NCBI GenBank assembly: GCA_030068145.1
Contig: JAPJBO010001074.1
Span: 1-64,000 of the forward strand
From: Diplonema papillatum
Lineage: Eukaryota; Euglenozoa; Diplonemea; Diplonemida; Diplonemidae
Length of the DNA stretch: 64,000 nt
Direction: 5' to 3'
The translations under genes were made by a program, and so were the position numbers. The notes beneath the pieces were generated by a model. That model had not been told where the DNA came from. It ran no database searches and saw nothing but the letters and a program-made list of their open reading frames with translations. Of the stretch, positions 44,690 through 56,043 are shown piece after piece; the stretch's first letter is position 1; the number at the start of each line of letters is the position of its first letter.

Positions 44690-45115
44690 TTCAACCATTG
44701 GTGCTGCACACGGCAACCCCATGTCCGCTGTGCTCTGCGGAGTTTACCTCGCAGATTGCCACCGTAAAAAGAAGACTAGTCAGTGCTGCCTAGCGAGTCG
44801 CAGTCACAATCAGGGCGAGTGCCCTGAGTTTTTAAACTGATTGCTCAGACACGGTGGTAGGGGCTTTCTCCCCGTGACGGATTCGCCTGTGCTCTACTAG
44901 CACGGGTGGTCCTGGCTGTGACGAGCTACGAACAGCCGCCTGACAAACCAGAATCACACCGCTGTCCTGTCTGCAGACACTCAGGTTCCGCGCTGATGAT
45001 GGTCCGCCTTATGTGTCCGCCTTATGTGTCCGTGGCTTAAGGACCGAAACACGGCGCAGATGGGACCAGTGCGGTGTTGAGCACAATACCCATTCCAAGC
45101 ACGTTCTTGCAATCC
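44690..45115 (+). repeat. Repeat C, longest copy
   Basis: Starts near GTGCTGCACACGGCAACC and ends near CATTCCAAGCACGTTCTTGC. Other copies share the 3' end but start at different internal points (8365, 33461, 35600, 36048, 38080), a pattern typical of 5'-truncated retroposed elements. Confidence 0.8.
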
Positions 45116-45159
45116 GACATCCGACCATATTATCCCGACGAGAACTGACACTTGTACGT

Positions 45160-46739
45160 GTAAAGCCATGTCAACCGCTACAGCCCGGTCAACCTGTAAA
45201 GCCATGTCAACCGCTACAGCTAGGTCACTGTAAAGCCATGTCAACTGCTACAGCCAGGTCAACCTGTAAAGCCATGTCAACCGCTACAGCTAGGTCAACC
45301 TGTAAAGCCATGTCAACCGCTACAGCTAGGTCAACCTGTAAAGCCATGTCAACCGCTACAGCTAGGTCAACCTGTAAAGCCATGTCAACCGCTACAGCTA
45401 GGTCAACCTGTAAAGCCATGTCAACCGCTACAGCTAGGTCAACCTGTAAAGCCATGTCAACCGCTACAGCTAGGTCAACCTGTAAAGCCATGTCAACCGC
45501 TACAGCTAGGTCAACCTGTAAAGCCATGTCAACCGCTACAGCTAGGTCAACCTGTAAAGCCATGTCAACCGCTACAGCTAGGTCAACCTGTAAAGCCATG
45601 TCAACCGCTACAGCTAGGTCAACCTGTAAAGCCATGTCAACCGCTACAGCTAGGTCAACCTGTAAAGCCATGTCAACCGCTACAGCTAGGTCAACCTGTA
45701 AAGCCATGTCAACCGCTACAGCTAGGTCAACCTGTAAAGCCATGTCAACCGCTACAGCTAGGTCAACCTGTAAAGCCATGTCAACCGCTACAGCTAGGTC
45801 AACCTGTAAAGCCATGTCAACCGCTACAGCTAGGTCAACCTGTAAAGCCATGTCAACCGCTACAGCTAGGTCAACCTGTAAAGCCATGTCAACCGCTACA
45901 GCTAGGTCAACCTGTAAAGCCATGTCAACCGCTACAGCTAGGTCAACCTGTAAAGCCATGTCAACCGCTACAGCTAGGTCAACCTGTAAAGCCATGTCAA
46001 CCGCTACAGCTAGGTCAACCTGTAAAGCCATGTCAACCGCTACAGCTAGGTCAACCTGTAAAGCCATGTCAACCGCTACAGCTAGGTCAACCTGTAAAGC
46101 CATGTCAACCGCTACAGCTAGGTCAACCTGTAAAGCCATGTCAACCGCTACAGCTAGGTCAACCTGTAAAGCCATGTCAACCGCTACAGCTAGGTCAACC
46201 TGTAAAGCCATGTCAACCGCTACAGCTAGGTCAACTGTAAAGCCATGTCAACCGCTACAGCTAGGTCAACCTGTAAAGCCATGTCAACCGCTACAGCTAG
46301 GTCAACCTGTAAAGCCATGTCAACCGCTACAGCTAGGTCAACCTGTAAAGCCATGTCAACCGCTACAGCTAGGTCAACCTGTAAAGCCATGTCAACCGCT
46401 ACAGCTAGGTCAACCTGTAAAGCCATGTCAACCGCTACAGCTAGGTCAACCTGTAAAGCCATGTCAACCGCTACAGCTAGGTCAACCTGTAAAGCCATGT
46501 CAACCGCTACAGCTAGGTCAACCTGTAAAGCCATGTCAACCGCTACAGCTAGGTCAACCTGTAAAGCCATGTCAACCGCTACAGCTAGGTCAACCTGTAA
46601 AGCCATGTCAACCGCTACAGCTAGGTCAACCTGTAAAGCCATGTCAACCGCTACAGCTAGGTCAACCTGTAAAGCCATGTCAACCGCTACAGCTAGGTCA
46701 ACCTGTAAAGCCATGTCAACCGCTACAGCTAGGTCAACC
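45160..46739 (+). repeat. 36-bp tandem array, about 44 copies
   Basis: The unit has AACCTGTAAAGCCATGTCAA + CCGCTACAGCTAGGTC. Copies are almost identical, with variants only at the first few units and a 1-bp deletion at about 46233. Because 36 is a multiple of 3, it is open on both strands as 12-residue repeats (KAMSTATARSTC and MALQVDLAVAVD). Confidence 0.97.
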
Positions 46740-46766
46740 GGTGACTCGAAAATACCGGCTTCTTAA

Positions 46767-47034
46767 CCACATACGGATGGAGGGTGGTGTTAATTTTGGG
46801 AAAATGGACGTTTCAAGGCAAACCTTGGGTCATACTCAAAAGGGGGTTTCGTAGGTCAAAAATGGGAACCGAGGGGTGCATTTGAAAGATTTCGTGGCAG
46901 GTCTTTCAAATGCGCACCTCGACGCTGAATGAATACACATGGAAGTGACCCAGGACGGGCACCCGTGGCGTCTTGCAGATACCCGCAAATTAATGAATTA
47001 ACTACGCCATATGGCGTAGTTCGTCCGTATGTGG
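46767..47034. mobile_element. TTAA-flanked inverted-repeat element (piggyBac-type MITE), copy 2
   Basis: TTAA at 46763-46766 and 47035-47038. Ends CCACATACGGATG and the complement of GTCCGTATGTGG. A palindrome AACTACGCCATATGGCGTAG plus TT sits just inside the right end. An internal hairpin of ATTTGAAAGA/TCTTTCAAAT lies at 46881-46912. Confidence 0.82.
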
Positions 47035-47107
47035 TTAAAACTCGAAACAGCCCGGAAAATCCGAAAACGAATTCACACGTAAAAACTTTCACCCCAAACC
47101 AACGCAG

Positions 47108-47503
47108 ACTTCTCCGAAACGCTTTCCATTGCGAAGCAGGAGTGCGACGACGAGTGCAAGGCGCTGATCAAAGCCTTCGAAAAGAAGAAGAAGCGCGTGC
47201 TGCCCAGGAGCGAGGCACAAGCGGGCGAGGAGGGCCGCCCGGCCGACGACGACGGCGCCGTGCAGGAGCTGGCCGCGGCGCTGCAGTCGCTGAAGGAGGC
47301 GCTCCTCGAAAAAGAGACGGACCAGCAGGAAGCCTACGAGGCGGTCATCTCCGACTTCGAAACTAACTTCATGGCCTTGCAGGAGGAAACCATCGAGACC
47401 ATCAGCGACAGCTTCAAAAAGCTGCAAGATTGCGAGAAGGAGTACCGCGACGAGCTCGAGGCGATATTCGAGGAAATCCGGACCAGGCACCAAGCACAAG
47501 CAG
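47108..47503 (+). CDS. DRC3: DRC3 exon e (coiled coil)
   Basis: Phase 1 at both ends (aacgcag|AC ... GCAG|gtatcc). Encodes DFSETLSIAKQECDDECKAL, aligning with the TFSECVREAIQENQ region of human DRC3, then long helices LKEALLEKETDQQEAYEAVI and FMALQEETIETISDSFKKLQ ending TRHQAQ. Cytoplasmic axonemal coiled coil. Confidence 0.93.
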
Positions 47504-48467
47504 GTATCCTTTGCGTCCTCTTTTTTTGTGTCTAGTACAAAAACAGATCGATGGCAGCGTACTATCCTCACTCCCGTTAGATGGACAAAACAGGTTTGAA
47601 GGAAGTGCGCAAACAAAGGAAGCGCCAGATCCGTTTTTGTGTCTAACAAATGCAATTTGTCAAGAACAAAAACAGATCGATGGCAGCGTACTATCCTCAC
47701 TCCCGTTAGATGAACAACACAGGGTTGAAGAAAGTGCGCACAAACAAAGGAAGCACCAGATCCGTTTTTCTTTTGTATAAGCACCTGCTTTGTAGGAAAT
47801 GCTTGAGGAGACTGCCAGTTGCGATAGATCAAAGGAGGTAAATGTGCTGTAGCCCACACGAAACACAGGTAACCCTGGGTTTAGTGGCGGGCGTAAGCGT
47901 TCAACAAAAATGTCCCTCTAGCCTCCTTCGAAATGAGCACAAGGCAGTCCCTCGAGTATTTTTCCCACAAAATCGCCAGCTTGGAAGGAAATACTCGACG
48001 AAGCTGCCAGACAAAGAACCGAAGGGACCCCAGGTGCTGTAACTACCGAACACGTGTTGAATGGACGTGCGAGGTGGATCATGCGGGTCTACCCCTACAC
48101 GACAAGACACACGAACACAACAGGGAAAATAGTCCTGTGTGGCAAAACAACACACGGTGGTGTAAACGAAGAACAAATGCCCTTCAATTGCATGGAGCCG
48201 GCTAAAAAGACGCTGGTGAAAGTAACAAGTGGGCTGTTCTTCGTTCAGACGTTGCAGATGCAAGCAGGCTTCAGCCACCCACCTCCCCGTCTGAGCGTAC
48301 CTAGGCTGGCGAGACTTGTGAATGCTCCACTACGGAGCTAGTAGCACTCTGGGATGCTGAAAACTGCTGTGTGGTGAACACAGCTAGTGCATACCAGGGG
48401 GTCTAAATACGGTTAGCTACCCACTGGACCTCACTGAACGCCACGAATCTTTACACATGCAACACAG
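47504..48467 (+). other. DRC3 intron e: duplicated repeat L and repeat B
   Basis: Two tandem copies of repeat L (about 47530-47650 and 47655-47770; GATCGATGGCAGCGTACTAT), followed by the best-preserved repeat B (47774-47966, +). Confidence 0.8.
47774..47966 (+). repeat. Repeat B, best-preserved copy
   Basis: Inverted ends are clear here: TTTGTAGGAAATGCTTGAGG at the left, and TTTGTGGGAAAAATACTCGA read from the right. Confidence 0.85.
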
Positions 48468-48826
48468 GTGAACAGCAAGCCAGCGTAAACGCCTCGGATC
48501 GGGCAGGAGACTGGGAGCAGGAGTTGAACGCGAAGAAGACGCAGCTCGACTCCATCCTTGAAAACAAGGAAGAGTTGGACAAGCTCATCGACGAGTCGCA
48601 CCAAGCGCGGCAGCAGAAGCTGTACGCCCTCGAAGAAAAGCGGACCGACACCGAGAAGAGCAACTGCACCGCGATCGTCGAGCAAGAGAAGGAGAACGAG
48701 CACCAGCGCAACCGGGCGCGGGTCTGCGAAATCTTCATGTACTGCAGCCTCGCCCAGAAGCTCATCAAGCAGGAGCTCGACGACGACCACGCCTACAGAG
48801 ACGTGTGCCCATTTTCATTTGTGTAA
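48468..48826 (+). CDS. DRC3: DRC3 exon f (C-terminal coiled coil and stop)
   Basis: The acceptor aacacag|GT gives GEQQASVNASDRAGDWEQEL, then EELDKLIDESHQARQQKLYA and EHQRNRARVCEIFMYC, aligning with the NRKRVKEINQYID end of human DRC3. The frame stops at TAA 48824-48826 after DDDHAYRDVCPFSFV. That stop lies inside a truncated repeat B starting near 48815, so the annotated C terminus may be repeat-supplied. Alternatively a donor at 48803 (gtgtgc) leads to a further exon. The six exons give about 554 codons; human DRC3 has 523. Confidence 0.88.
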
Positions 48827-50344
48827 GCACCTGCGTAGGAAATACTTGACGCGACACCGAACCAGCATTGCACGCTGGGATCCACAAGACATTGCGGGTT
48901 GACCACAAAAAAAACACGTGCCACCCGTAGACTTGAACCTAGTCGGCAGACCGGGTGAGTTCCGCTAGTGCGCGCAAACGACATTGTCGCTTTCGGCCAA
49001 ATTGGGGAAGGCGGGGTGGGGGCTCTGCATCCAGGGGGGTTGGATCCTTCTTTTGAAGGAGAACCGGCACGCAGCCTTGATAGATAAATTATCCCGCAAA
49101 CGGACCAGAACTGCTGCCCCTGTGACCAAAGGTGCCAGAATGTCTGCCCTTTTTAGCGCGAATGTTCGCTTGAAACGTACTGACACTTTTTATTGAGTGG
49201 GATAAACACGCAGTCTTTTTCCCTCCGAGGTTTTATTGTCGCAAACGAATCCCCATGTGCAGCGGGCGGTGCCCACGGCACACGGCACCAAGAATCCATG
49301 CGGAGCATCAAGCTCGTGTAACAGCCAGCGCACACGTATCAGGCTGCCACACAAACCCACATCATCGCACACACACGTATCAGGTTACCACACAACGCAC
49401 ATACACCCTCTCCGGTAGCTCCGGTCCGCTGACCTCCGCGGCCTTTGAAAAGTGTTCCTTCCGCGTGGAGGCACACGGAAGAGGGCCTCCGCAGGGGTGC
49501 CTACCCCCGCGAGTAATAAGGTGCCTCTTACAAGGCAGGTTTTATCTAGCAAGGTGGCCGGTGCTTCCTCACGGGCCCCGACGCACGCCGCGTCCTCCTC
49601 CAAACCCTCACTGTCGTTTCTCTCCACTCTCTCTCTCTCTCTCTCCGCATGTGATACGAAGAAGCTAGGTTCGTCACGGCAGCCATCCCAGTGAAGGGAA
49701 ATAAAACTTGAGTGGGATAAACACGCAGTCTTTTTCCCTCCGAGGTTTTATTGTAGTGTCAGTAGTACGACTGCGCCTGTAAAGGGTGGGGAATGGGAAA
49801 GACATGTGCGCACGTCAGAAGGTGACATGGAGTGCCGACGAGGGGCCGAGAGCAAACCTCGGCAGATAGCACCCGTCCCAAAAGTCGCACCCCGGCCATC
49901 AACAAACAACCACCACAGACCGAGTACACCCAGACGAACGCCTTCGTGGAAGCATGAGCCTGAGTTGACAAACCCGAAGGCGGGCGGGAGGTGGCAAGGT
50001 GAAGGGAGGCAGCGCCCCCTCGTCCGCACCTTCCTTGCAAACCGTGCGGTGCCGACACTGCTTGACGCCGTCCCCATAGAGGGGATATTGGCTAAGGACT
50101 CCGCGTAAACTGCCACCGATTCAATGAGCACAGACCCACCTGCCAATCTCCATAACCCTTGTTCCGTAAAAGCAGATGACGACACCTGATTTTGACCGAA
50201 GCGCGGAAGCAGGTTATTTACAGGCAATGCGATTTAGCTCCAGGGGGTAGGATAACCCCCAGGGGCTCTTATCTGTTCCAAAACCGTGGATCATGGGATG
50301 AAAGGCACGGCAGGATTTCCCGCGCAAGCGCAGCTTTGCTTCAA
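48827..50344. other. Intergenic: partial repeat B and repeat N
   Basis: A partial repeat B near 48826-48860, repeat N (49190-49710) and another repeat N start (49708-49755). 49756-50344 has no recognised element or gene. Confidence 0.65.
49190..49710 (-). repeat. Repeat N, second long copy
   Basis: Matches 39285-39815 with small indels; includes the CT run at 49625-49647. Confidence 0.85.
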
Positions 50345-51190
50345 TCCTTCAAAAAAAGACAGGCGCTTCGTTTTGTTTGTGCGTGCCGGTGATCGTTTTC
50401 CCACTTGTATATACCCCGTGTATATTCAGGTAAGGAATTCTGATCAACCACCAAAACACGCTGCCTACGTCTTTTTAGCCTGCACAATACATTGAAGGGC
50501 AACCCGCAAGATTGTTAGTACCGTAATTGGAAAAAATGTTGGACTGGACTAAAGCTGGAACGAGATCGCTTTCGAGTAAACGACAGCCGGGTAAAACCTG
50601 AGACACCCGGGGGGTTCTCCTGCGTGGTTGCACCAGTGGCGGTCCTGCAGCCTCCTATGACAGCGGCATCTAGGGGTCGAGCTGAGTATTGAGCACCCCA
50701 AGGCAAGCACCAGGGTCGCGATGTCCTGCAAAGTACACAAGTCGCAAACCCCGAGAAGAAGAAAAAGAAGAAAAAAGAAAAACGCCGCTCCTGGTCCAGG
50801 ACCGTGACTGTCAACCACAGCTTGCAAAGCTTGAGTCGGAGGCAGCACAGTGCCACAACCCCGTCCGCTCTGCCCTGTGGCTGACCGTCTCGACGAGCTT
50901 GTGTTCAGCGCGAGCGCCAAGCCCCAAGGTGCGCCACGCCTTGATGCTTTAGGTTGGGAAATCGGTGGCCACTTGACCCGTAGGCCCGTGGCTCTGCAGT
51001 ACCGCCGAACACGTGAAGCTTGGCTCCCGTGTAGCAGGCTTTCCCTGGTACCTGGTCTCGCAAACCCCGAAAAAAAAAAAAAAAAGACGTTAACCCAAAC
51101 AACTTCCGCCGGTAGAGGAATCTTGCCTAAAGGAATCAACTGCCTTCGGGTAGGCTAGTCTGGCACTAGTTGTCGTCGGGGGAAAAAAAA
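50345..51190. repeat. Repeat D and repeat A in series
   Basis: Repeat D (50352-50523, +). Repeat A (50782-51054, +) is flanked by TCGCAAACCCCGA (about 50743-50755) and the same word (about 51057-51070), a 13-bp target duplication. Then a short segment shared with 20325-20410. Confidence 0.82.
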
Positions 51191-51202
51191 AAAAGAAAAA
51201 TG

Positions 51203-51270
51203 CCGAACCGGGTAAACCCTGGGACACCCAGCCTCATTTTTGGGGGGAGTCCCAGGTTTTACCCGGTTCA
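51203..51270. repeat. Foldback hairpin
   Basis: Arms GAACCGGGTAAACCCTGGGA + C and the complement of GTCCCAGGTTTTACCCGGTT + C, with a 26-bp loop. A diverged arm occurs near 50583-50615. Confidence 0.8.
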
Positions 51271-52334
51271 ACATTAATCCAATTACGGTACTAAAAAACA
51301 GGACCTTTGTCATTTCCTCGAAAGCGATCCGCATAGAGGCCGCGAGGCTCGTGTCACAGAAGACACCACCCGTCATGGACACACGAAACACGAAGTGTGG
51401 CACCTTCCGGCATCACGCAGCCCCAGAGGGCGACCTGTGACGTATCCATGGTCGGGGAACATCGCCGCATGCATCTCCACGAAAAGTGCGCGCGCGTGTG
51501 AATACCACCCTCCCCCGCCGCCTCCATTTATTGTTCATTTCTTTTTTGTGAGTTTTTTTCCCCCCCGTTCGGCTCTCTTCTTTTCCGCCGTCTGCGATGC
51601 TGCTGAGCAGCGGAGATCGCTCGTTCAAGGGGGAGGAGGTTGCCCGGCGCACTCTTTCAAATGGAGCGAATCAGGAGATATGAGCCGGTCCATCCCCTCT
51701 TGATAGACCGTGATAGACCGAATAATATGCAGCACCGGGGAATTCGATGCAGCTCTAGGGACGAGGGATGAACCTGATAGACCGTGGTGGACCGTGATTC
51801 ACTGTGATAAACAGCGGCAGGCACTTCGATGCAGTTTCAAGGGGTAGGGACGGACCGGCTCAAGATAACCGGCAGGAACCGGCCGTGATGCTCAAACCAT
51901 CGGAACGTTGACGGCTCCTCATTGCGTTACGAGGGCGCGACTATCGTCCAGTCTTGGACACAGCCTCATTCGAGGCTGGAAACTGGCAATACCGTGTCAT
52001 ACGACTGAGTGTCTCGTTAAGGCTAAGAACCGGTAGTTGCCGTATCGTACGACTGAGTTCCTAGAAAAACCACCACTATCGGAAAAGAGAGTGCTCAAAA
52101 TATGACTAACACGCCACAAACCCGACCAAACCTGGTCTGATCTCAGGGTCTGATCTGCTAGAATTGGGTGCTGCCAAAATTTTGCACTTTTCCCAAAGGA
52201 ATTGCCATTGCCTAGGAAAATGGATTTTTGAAGATGAAATTTTTGCTTGGGATTTTTCACTGTGACATACGCCGGACAGATCCATAACCCGCATATTTAT
52301 ATAGTAGCCTGCAGTGTCGGCAACAAGCAACACA

Positions 52335-52431
<97 letters not shown>

Positions 52432-52589
52432 CGTTGGGCTATATTCTGCGTGGGATTACCCACAACTGAGATTTAACACACGCACACCGCACTGCAACTA
52501 CTAATTGTAGCACCGCACCCGTATTGCAATACGATATAATTACGGATATATTCAACCTGCGCAAACCATAAGCAGCACCACAAATACAC
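51271..52589. other. Intergenic: repeat F and CA microsatellite
   Basis: Repeat F (51697-51850, +). An uninterrupted CA tract of about 95 bp (about 52335-52428) could adopt non-B DNA. No gene seen. Confidence 0.75.
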
Positions 52590-52930
52590 GAAAAGAGACG
52601 GTCAGACGGTACCAAGAAGATAGGCAGTCACCTTCTGCGGCACCATACTGAGGAGGGCCTAGGTATGTGGACAATGGCCGAAACCACCAATGACCAACAA
52701 CCAAGGTACCCACCGATCCTCTTACCTCGTGTAACCACCACTCTTACGACACTCAGAGCACAAAGGATATCTTCCCATAGCGACGAAGGTCACCCGGAGA
52801 CTTTAAAACCCCGGGGAACTTTCACTCTAAAAATAATGTGCGTGCCAATATTCACGATACGACGATGGCCACCCGGAGACTTTATAACCCCGGGGCCTCA
52901 AGCGAGCTGTCACCCTTTCAAAAATGGTAA
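52590..52930 (+). repeat. Repeat E copies upstream of the AK6 array
   Basis: 52590-52830 matches 12070-12300. 52856-52930 is a second 3' part (GGCCACCCGGAGACTTTATA ... GCGACTC) that becomes the start of the AK6 repeat unit. Confidence 0.82.
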
Positions 52931-53279
52931 AGCGACTCTCCTACATCTTAGCCCGATACAGCAAAGCATCCCCCTCCTACTGTTCCACACCGCACACGAA
53001 GCTGAGCCGTACAAGCAACAAATACAGTTCGTGAGGCACCAATCTGTACGCCCATACAAGATCGTCGGCAACACAAAAAGCGCTTGAATGATAAACGTTG
53101 CACCGGAAATCTGCACGAAACAGTCTGAAAGACCCCTAACTTTTCTCAACCCTCTCAACCCCCCTCCTTACCCAAGCCTCTACGGTCAAGCGGAGGCTTT
53201 AAAATACCGACCTTCTAACACAACACTGCCAGGCGAAAAAAGTAACCCGGCAAAAGGAAGCAGAGGGGGGCGCAGAGAA

Positions 53280-53603
53280 ATGTTTGATCTACCGCAGCCG
53301 AAGGTGCCGAACATCCTCATCACCGGGACCCCTGGCGTCGGCAAGAGCAGCCTCGCGAAGGCCATTTCGGAGGCCACGCCGCTGACGCACATCGCCGTCG
53401 GGAAGATCGTGAAGGTAGAGGGCCTCGTCGAGGGCAAAGACGAGAAGTTCGACACGCTCATCCCCGACGAAGACCGCCTGCTGGACCACCTGGATCACGA
53501 TGGAGGGCGGCAAGACCCCTTTCGAAGATGGTCACCCGGAGACTTTATCACCCCGGGGCCTCAATCGAACTTTCACCCTTTAAGCGACTCTACCAAGTTT
53601 TAG
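53280..53603 (+). pseudogene. AK6 first-exon copy 1, truncated
   Basis: Keeps the P-loop GTPGVGKSS and about 71 AK6 residues, then runs into repeat E and stops. It differs from the others by MFDLP for MSDLP and IAVGK for IDVGK. Confidence 0.9.
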
Positions 53604-53970
53604 CCCGATCCAGCAAAGCATCCCCCCTCCCACTGTTCCACACCGCACACGAAGCTGAGCCATGCAAGCAACTATTTCGTAAGGCACCAATCTGTACGCC
53701 CATGCAAGATCGTCGGCAACACAAAAGCGCTTGAATGGTGTGCATCACAAACGTTGTACCGGAAATCTGCACGAAACAGTCTGGCAACCCACTCACTTTT
53801 CTCAACCCTCTCAACCCCTCTCCTTACCCAAGCCTCTACGGTCAACCGGTGACTTTAAAGTACCGACCTTCTATTCCACAAATAACGCTAGTCTAGAAGC
53901 ACCGCATCAGGCATACAACCAGGCGAAAAAAGTAACCCGGCAAAAGGGAAGTAGAGGGGGGCGCAGAGAA

Positions 53971-54426
53971 ATGTCTGATCTACCGCAGCCGAAGGTGCCG
54001 AACATCCTCATCACCGGGACCCCTGGCGTCGGCAAGAGCAGCCTCGCGAAGGCCATTTCGGAGGCCACGCCGCTGACGCACATCGACGTCGGGAAGATCG
54101 TGAAGGTAGAGGGCCTCGTCGAGGGCAAAGACGAGAAGTTCGACACGCTCATCCCCGACCAAGACCGCCTGCTGGACCACCTGGATCACGATGGAGGGCG
54201 GCAAGACCCCTTTCGAAGATGGTCACCCGGAGACTTTATCACCCCGGGGCCTCAATCGAACTTTCACCCTTTAAAGCGACTCTACCAAGTTTTAGCCCGA
54301 TCCAGCAAAGCATCCCCCCTCCCACTGTTCCTCACCGCACACGAAGCTGAGCCATGCAAGCAACTATTTCGTAAGGCACCAATCTGTACGCCCATGCAAG
54401 ATCGTCGGCAACACAAAAGCGCTTGA
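53971..54426 (+). pseudogene. AK6 first-exon copy 2, truncated
   Basis: P-loop intact. The type is PLTHIDVGKIVKVEGLVEGK with IPDQDR. The extra A in the following repeat lengthens the spurious tail. Confidence 0.9.
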
Positions 54427-54661
54427 ATGGTGTGCATCACAAACGTTGTACCGGAAATCTGCACGAAACAGTCTGGCAACCCACTCACTTTCTCAACCCT
54501 CTCAACCCCTCTCCTTACCCAAGCCTCTACGGTCAACCGGTGACTTTAAAGTACCGACCTTCTATTCCACAAATAACGCTAGTCTAGAAGCACCGCATCA
54601 GGCATACAACCAGGCGAAAAAAGTAACCCGGCAAAAGGGAAGTAGAGGGGGGCGCAGAGAA

Positions 54662-54985
54662 ATGTCTGATCTACCGCAGCCGAAGGTGCCGAACATCCTC
54701 ATCACCGGGACCCCTGGCGTCGGCAAGAGCAGCCTCGCGAAGGCCATTTCGGAGGCCACGCTGCTGACGCACATCGACGTCGGGAAGATCGTGAAGGAAG
54801 AGGGCTTCGTCGAGGGCAAAGACGAGAAGTTCGACACGCTCATCCCCGACGAAGACCGCCTGCTGGACCACCTGGATCACGATGGAGGGCGGCAAGACCC
54901 CTTTCGAAGATGGTCACCCGGAGACTTTATCACCCCGGGGCCTCAATCGAACTTTCACCCTTTAAGCGACTCTACCAAGTTTTAG
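54662..54985 (+). pseudogene. AK6 first-exon copy 3, truncated
   Basis: The type is LLTHIDVGKIVKEEGFVEGK with IPDEDR; truncated as copy 1. Confidence 0.9.
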
Positions 54986-55352
54986 CCCGATCCAGCAAAG
55001 CATCCCCCCTCCCACTGTTCCACACCGCACACGAAGCTGAGCCATGCAAGCAACTATTTCGTAAGGCACCAATCTGTACGCCCATGCAAGATCGTCGGCA
55101 ACACAAAAGCGCTTGAATGGTGTGCATCACAAACGTTGTACCGGAAATCTGCACGAAACAGTCTGGCAACCCACTCACTTTTCTCAACCCTCTCAACCCC
55201 TCTCCTTACCCAAGCCTCTACGGTCAACCGGTGACTTTAAAGTACCGACCTTCTATTCCACAAATAACGCTAGTCTAGAAGCACCGCATCAGGCATACAA
55301 CCAGGCGAAAAAAGTAACCCGGCAAAAGGGAAGTAGAGGGGGGCGCAGAGAA

Positions 55353-55808
55353 ATGTCTGATCTACCGCAGCCGAAGGTGCCGAACATCCTCATCACCGGG
55401 ACCCCTGGCGTCGGCAAGAGCAGCCTCGCGAAGGCCATTTCGGAGGCCACGCCGCTGACGCACATCGACGTCGGGAAGATCGTGAAGGTAGAGGGCCTCG
55501 TCGAGGGCAAAGACGAGAAGTTCGACACGCTCATCCCCGACCAAGACCGCCTGCTGGACCACCTGGATCACGATGGAGGGCGGCAAGACCCCTTTCGAAG
55601 ATGGTCACCCGGAGACTTTATCACCCCGGGGCCTCAATCGAACTTTCACCCTTTAAAGCGACTCTACCAAGTTTTAGCCCGATCCAGCAAAGCATCCCCC
55701 CTCCCACTGTTCCTCACCGCACACGAAGCTGAGCCATGCAAGCAACTATTTCGTAAGGCACCAATCTGTACGCCCATGCAAGATCGTCGGCAACACAAAA
55801 GCGCTTGA
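55353..55808 (+). pseudogene. AK6 first-exon copy 4, truncated
   Basis: Appears identical to copy 2, 1,382 bp away, including flanks. Confidence 0.9.
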
Positions 55809-56043
55809 ATGGTGTGCATCACAAACGTTGTACCGGAAATCTGCACGAAACAGTCTGGCAACCCACTCACTTTCTCAACCCTCTCAACCCCTCTCCTTAC
55901 CCAAGCCTCTACGGTCAACCGGTGACTTTAAAGTACCGACCTTCTATTCCACAAATAACGCTAGTCTAGAAGCACCGCATCAGGCATACAACCAGGCGAA
56001 AAAAGTAACCCGGCAAAAGGGAAGTAGAGGGGGGCGCAGAGAA

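Larger units (their letters stand above)
44515..47107 (+). other. DRC3 intron d, expanded by repeats
   Basis: 2.6 kb. Repeat G (44538-44612), near full-length repeat C (44690-45115), the 36-bp array (about 45160-46739) and a TTAA-flanked MITE (46767-47034). Confidence 0.85.

Noticed and set aside
45160-46739. CRISPR-like array
   Set aside because: Units are contiguous 36-mers without unique spacers, in a eukaryotic intron.
45013-46854. 613-residue + frame and long minus frames with 12-residue repeats
   Set aside because: Produced by a 36-bp intronic minisatellite; lies inside a DRC3 intron and is equally open on both strands.
49748-50227. 159-residue minus-strand frame
   Set aside because: No motif, no splice context, begins in repeat N; not enough to call a gene.
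53731-54426. 231-residue frames starting upstream of each AK6 copy
   Set aside because: The upstream part is repeat and flank sequence; the family N terminus starts at the ATG in MSDLPQPKVPN.
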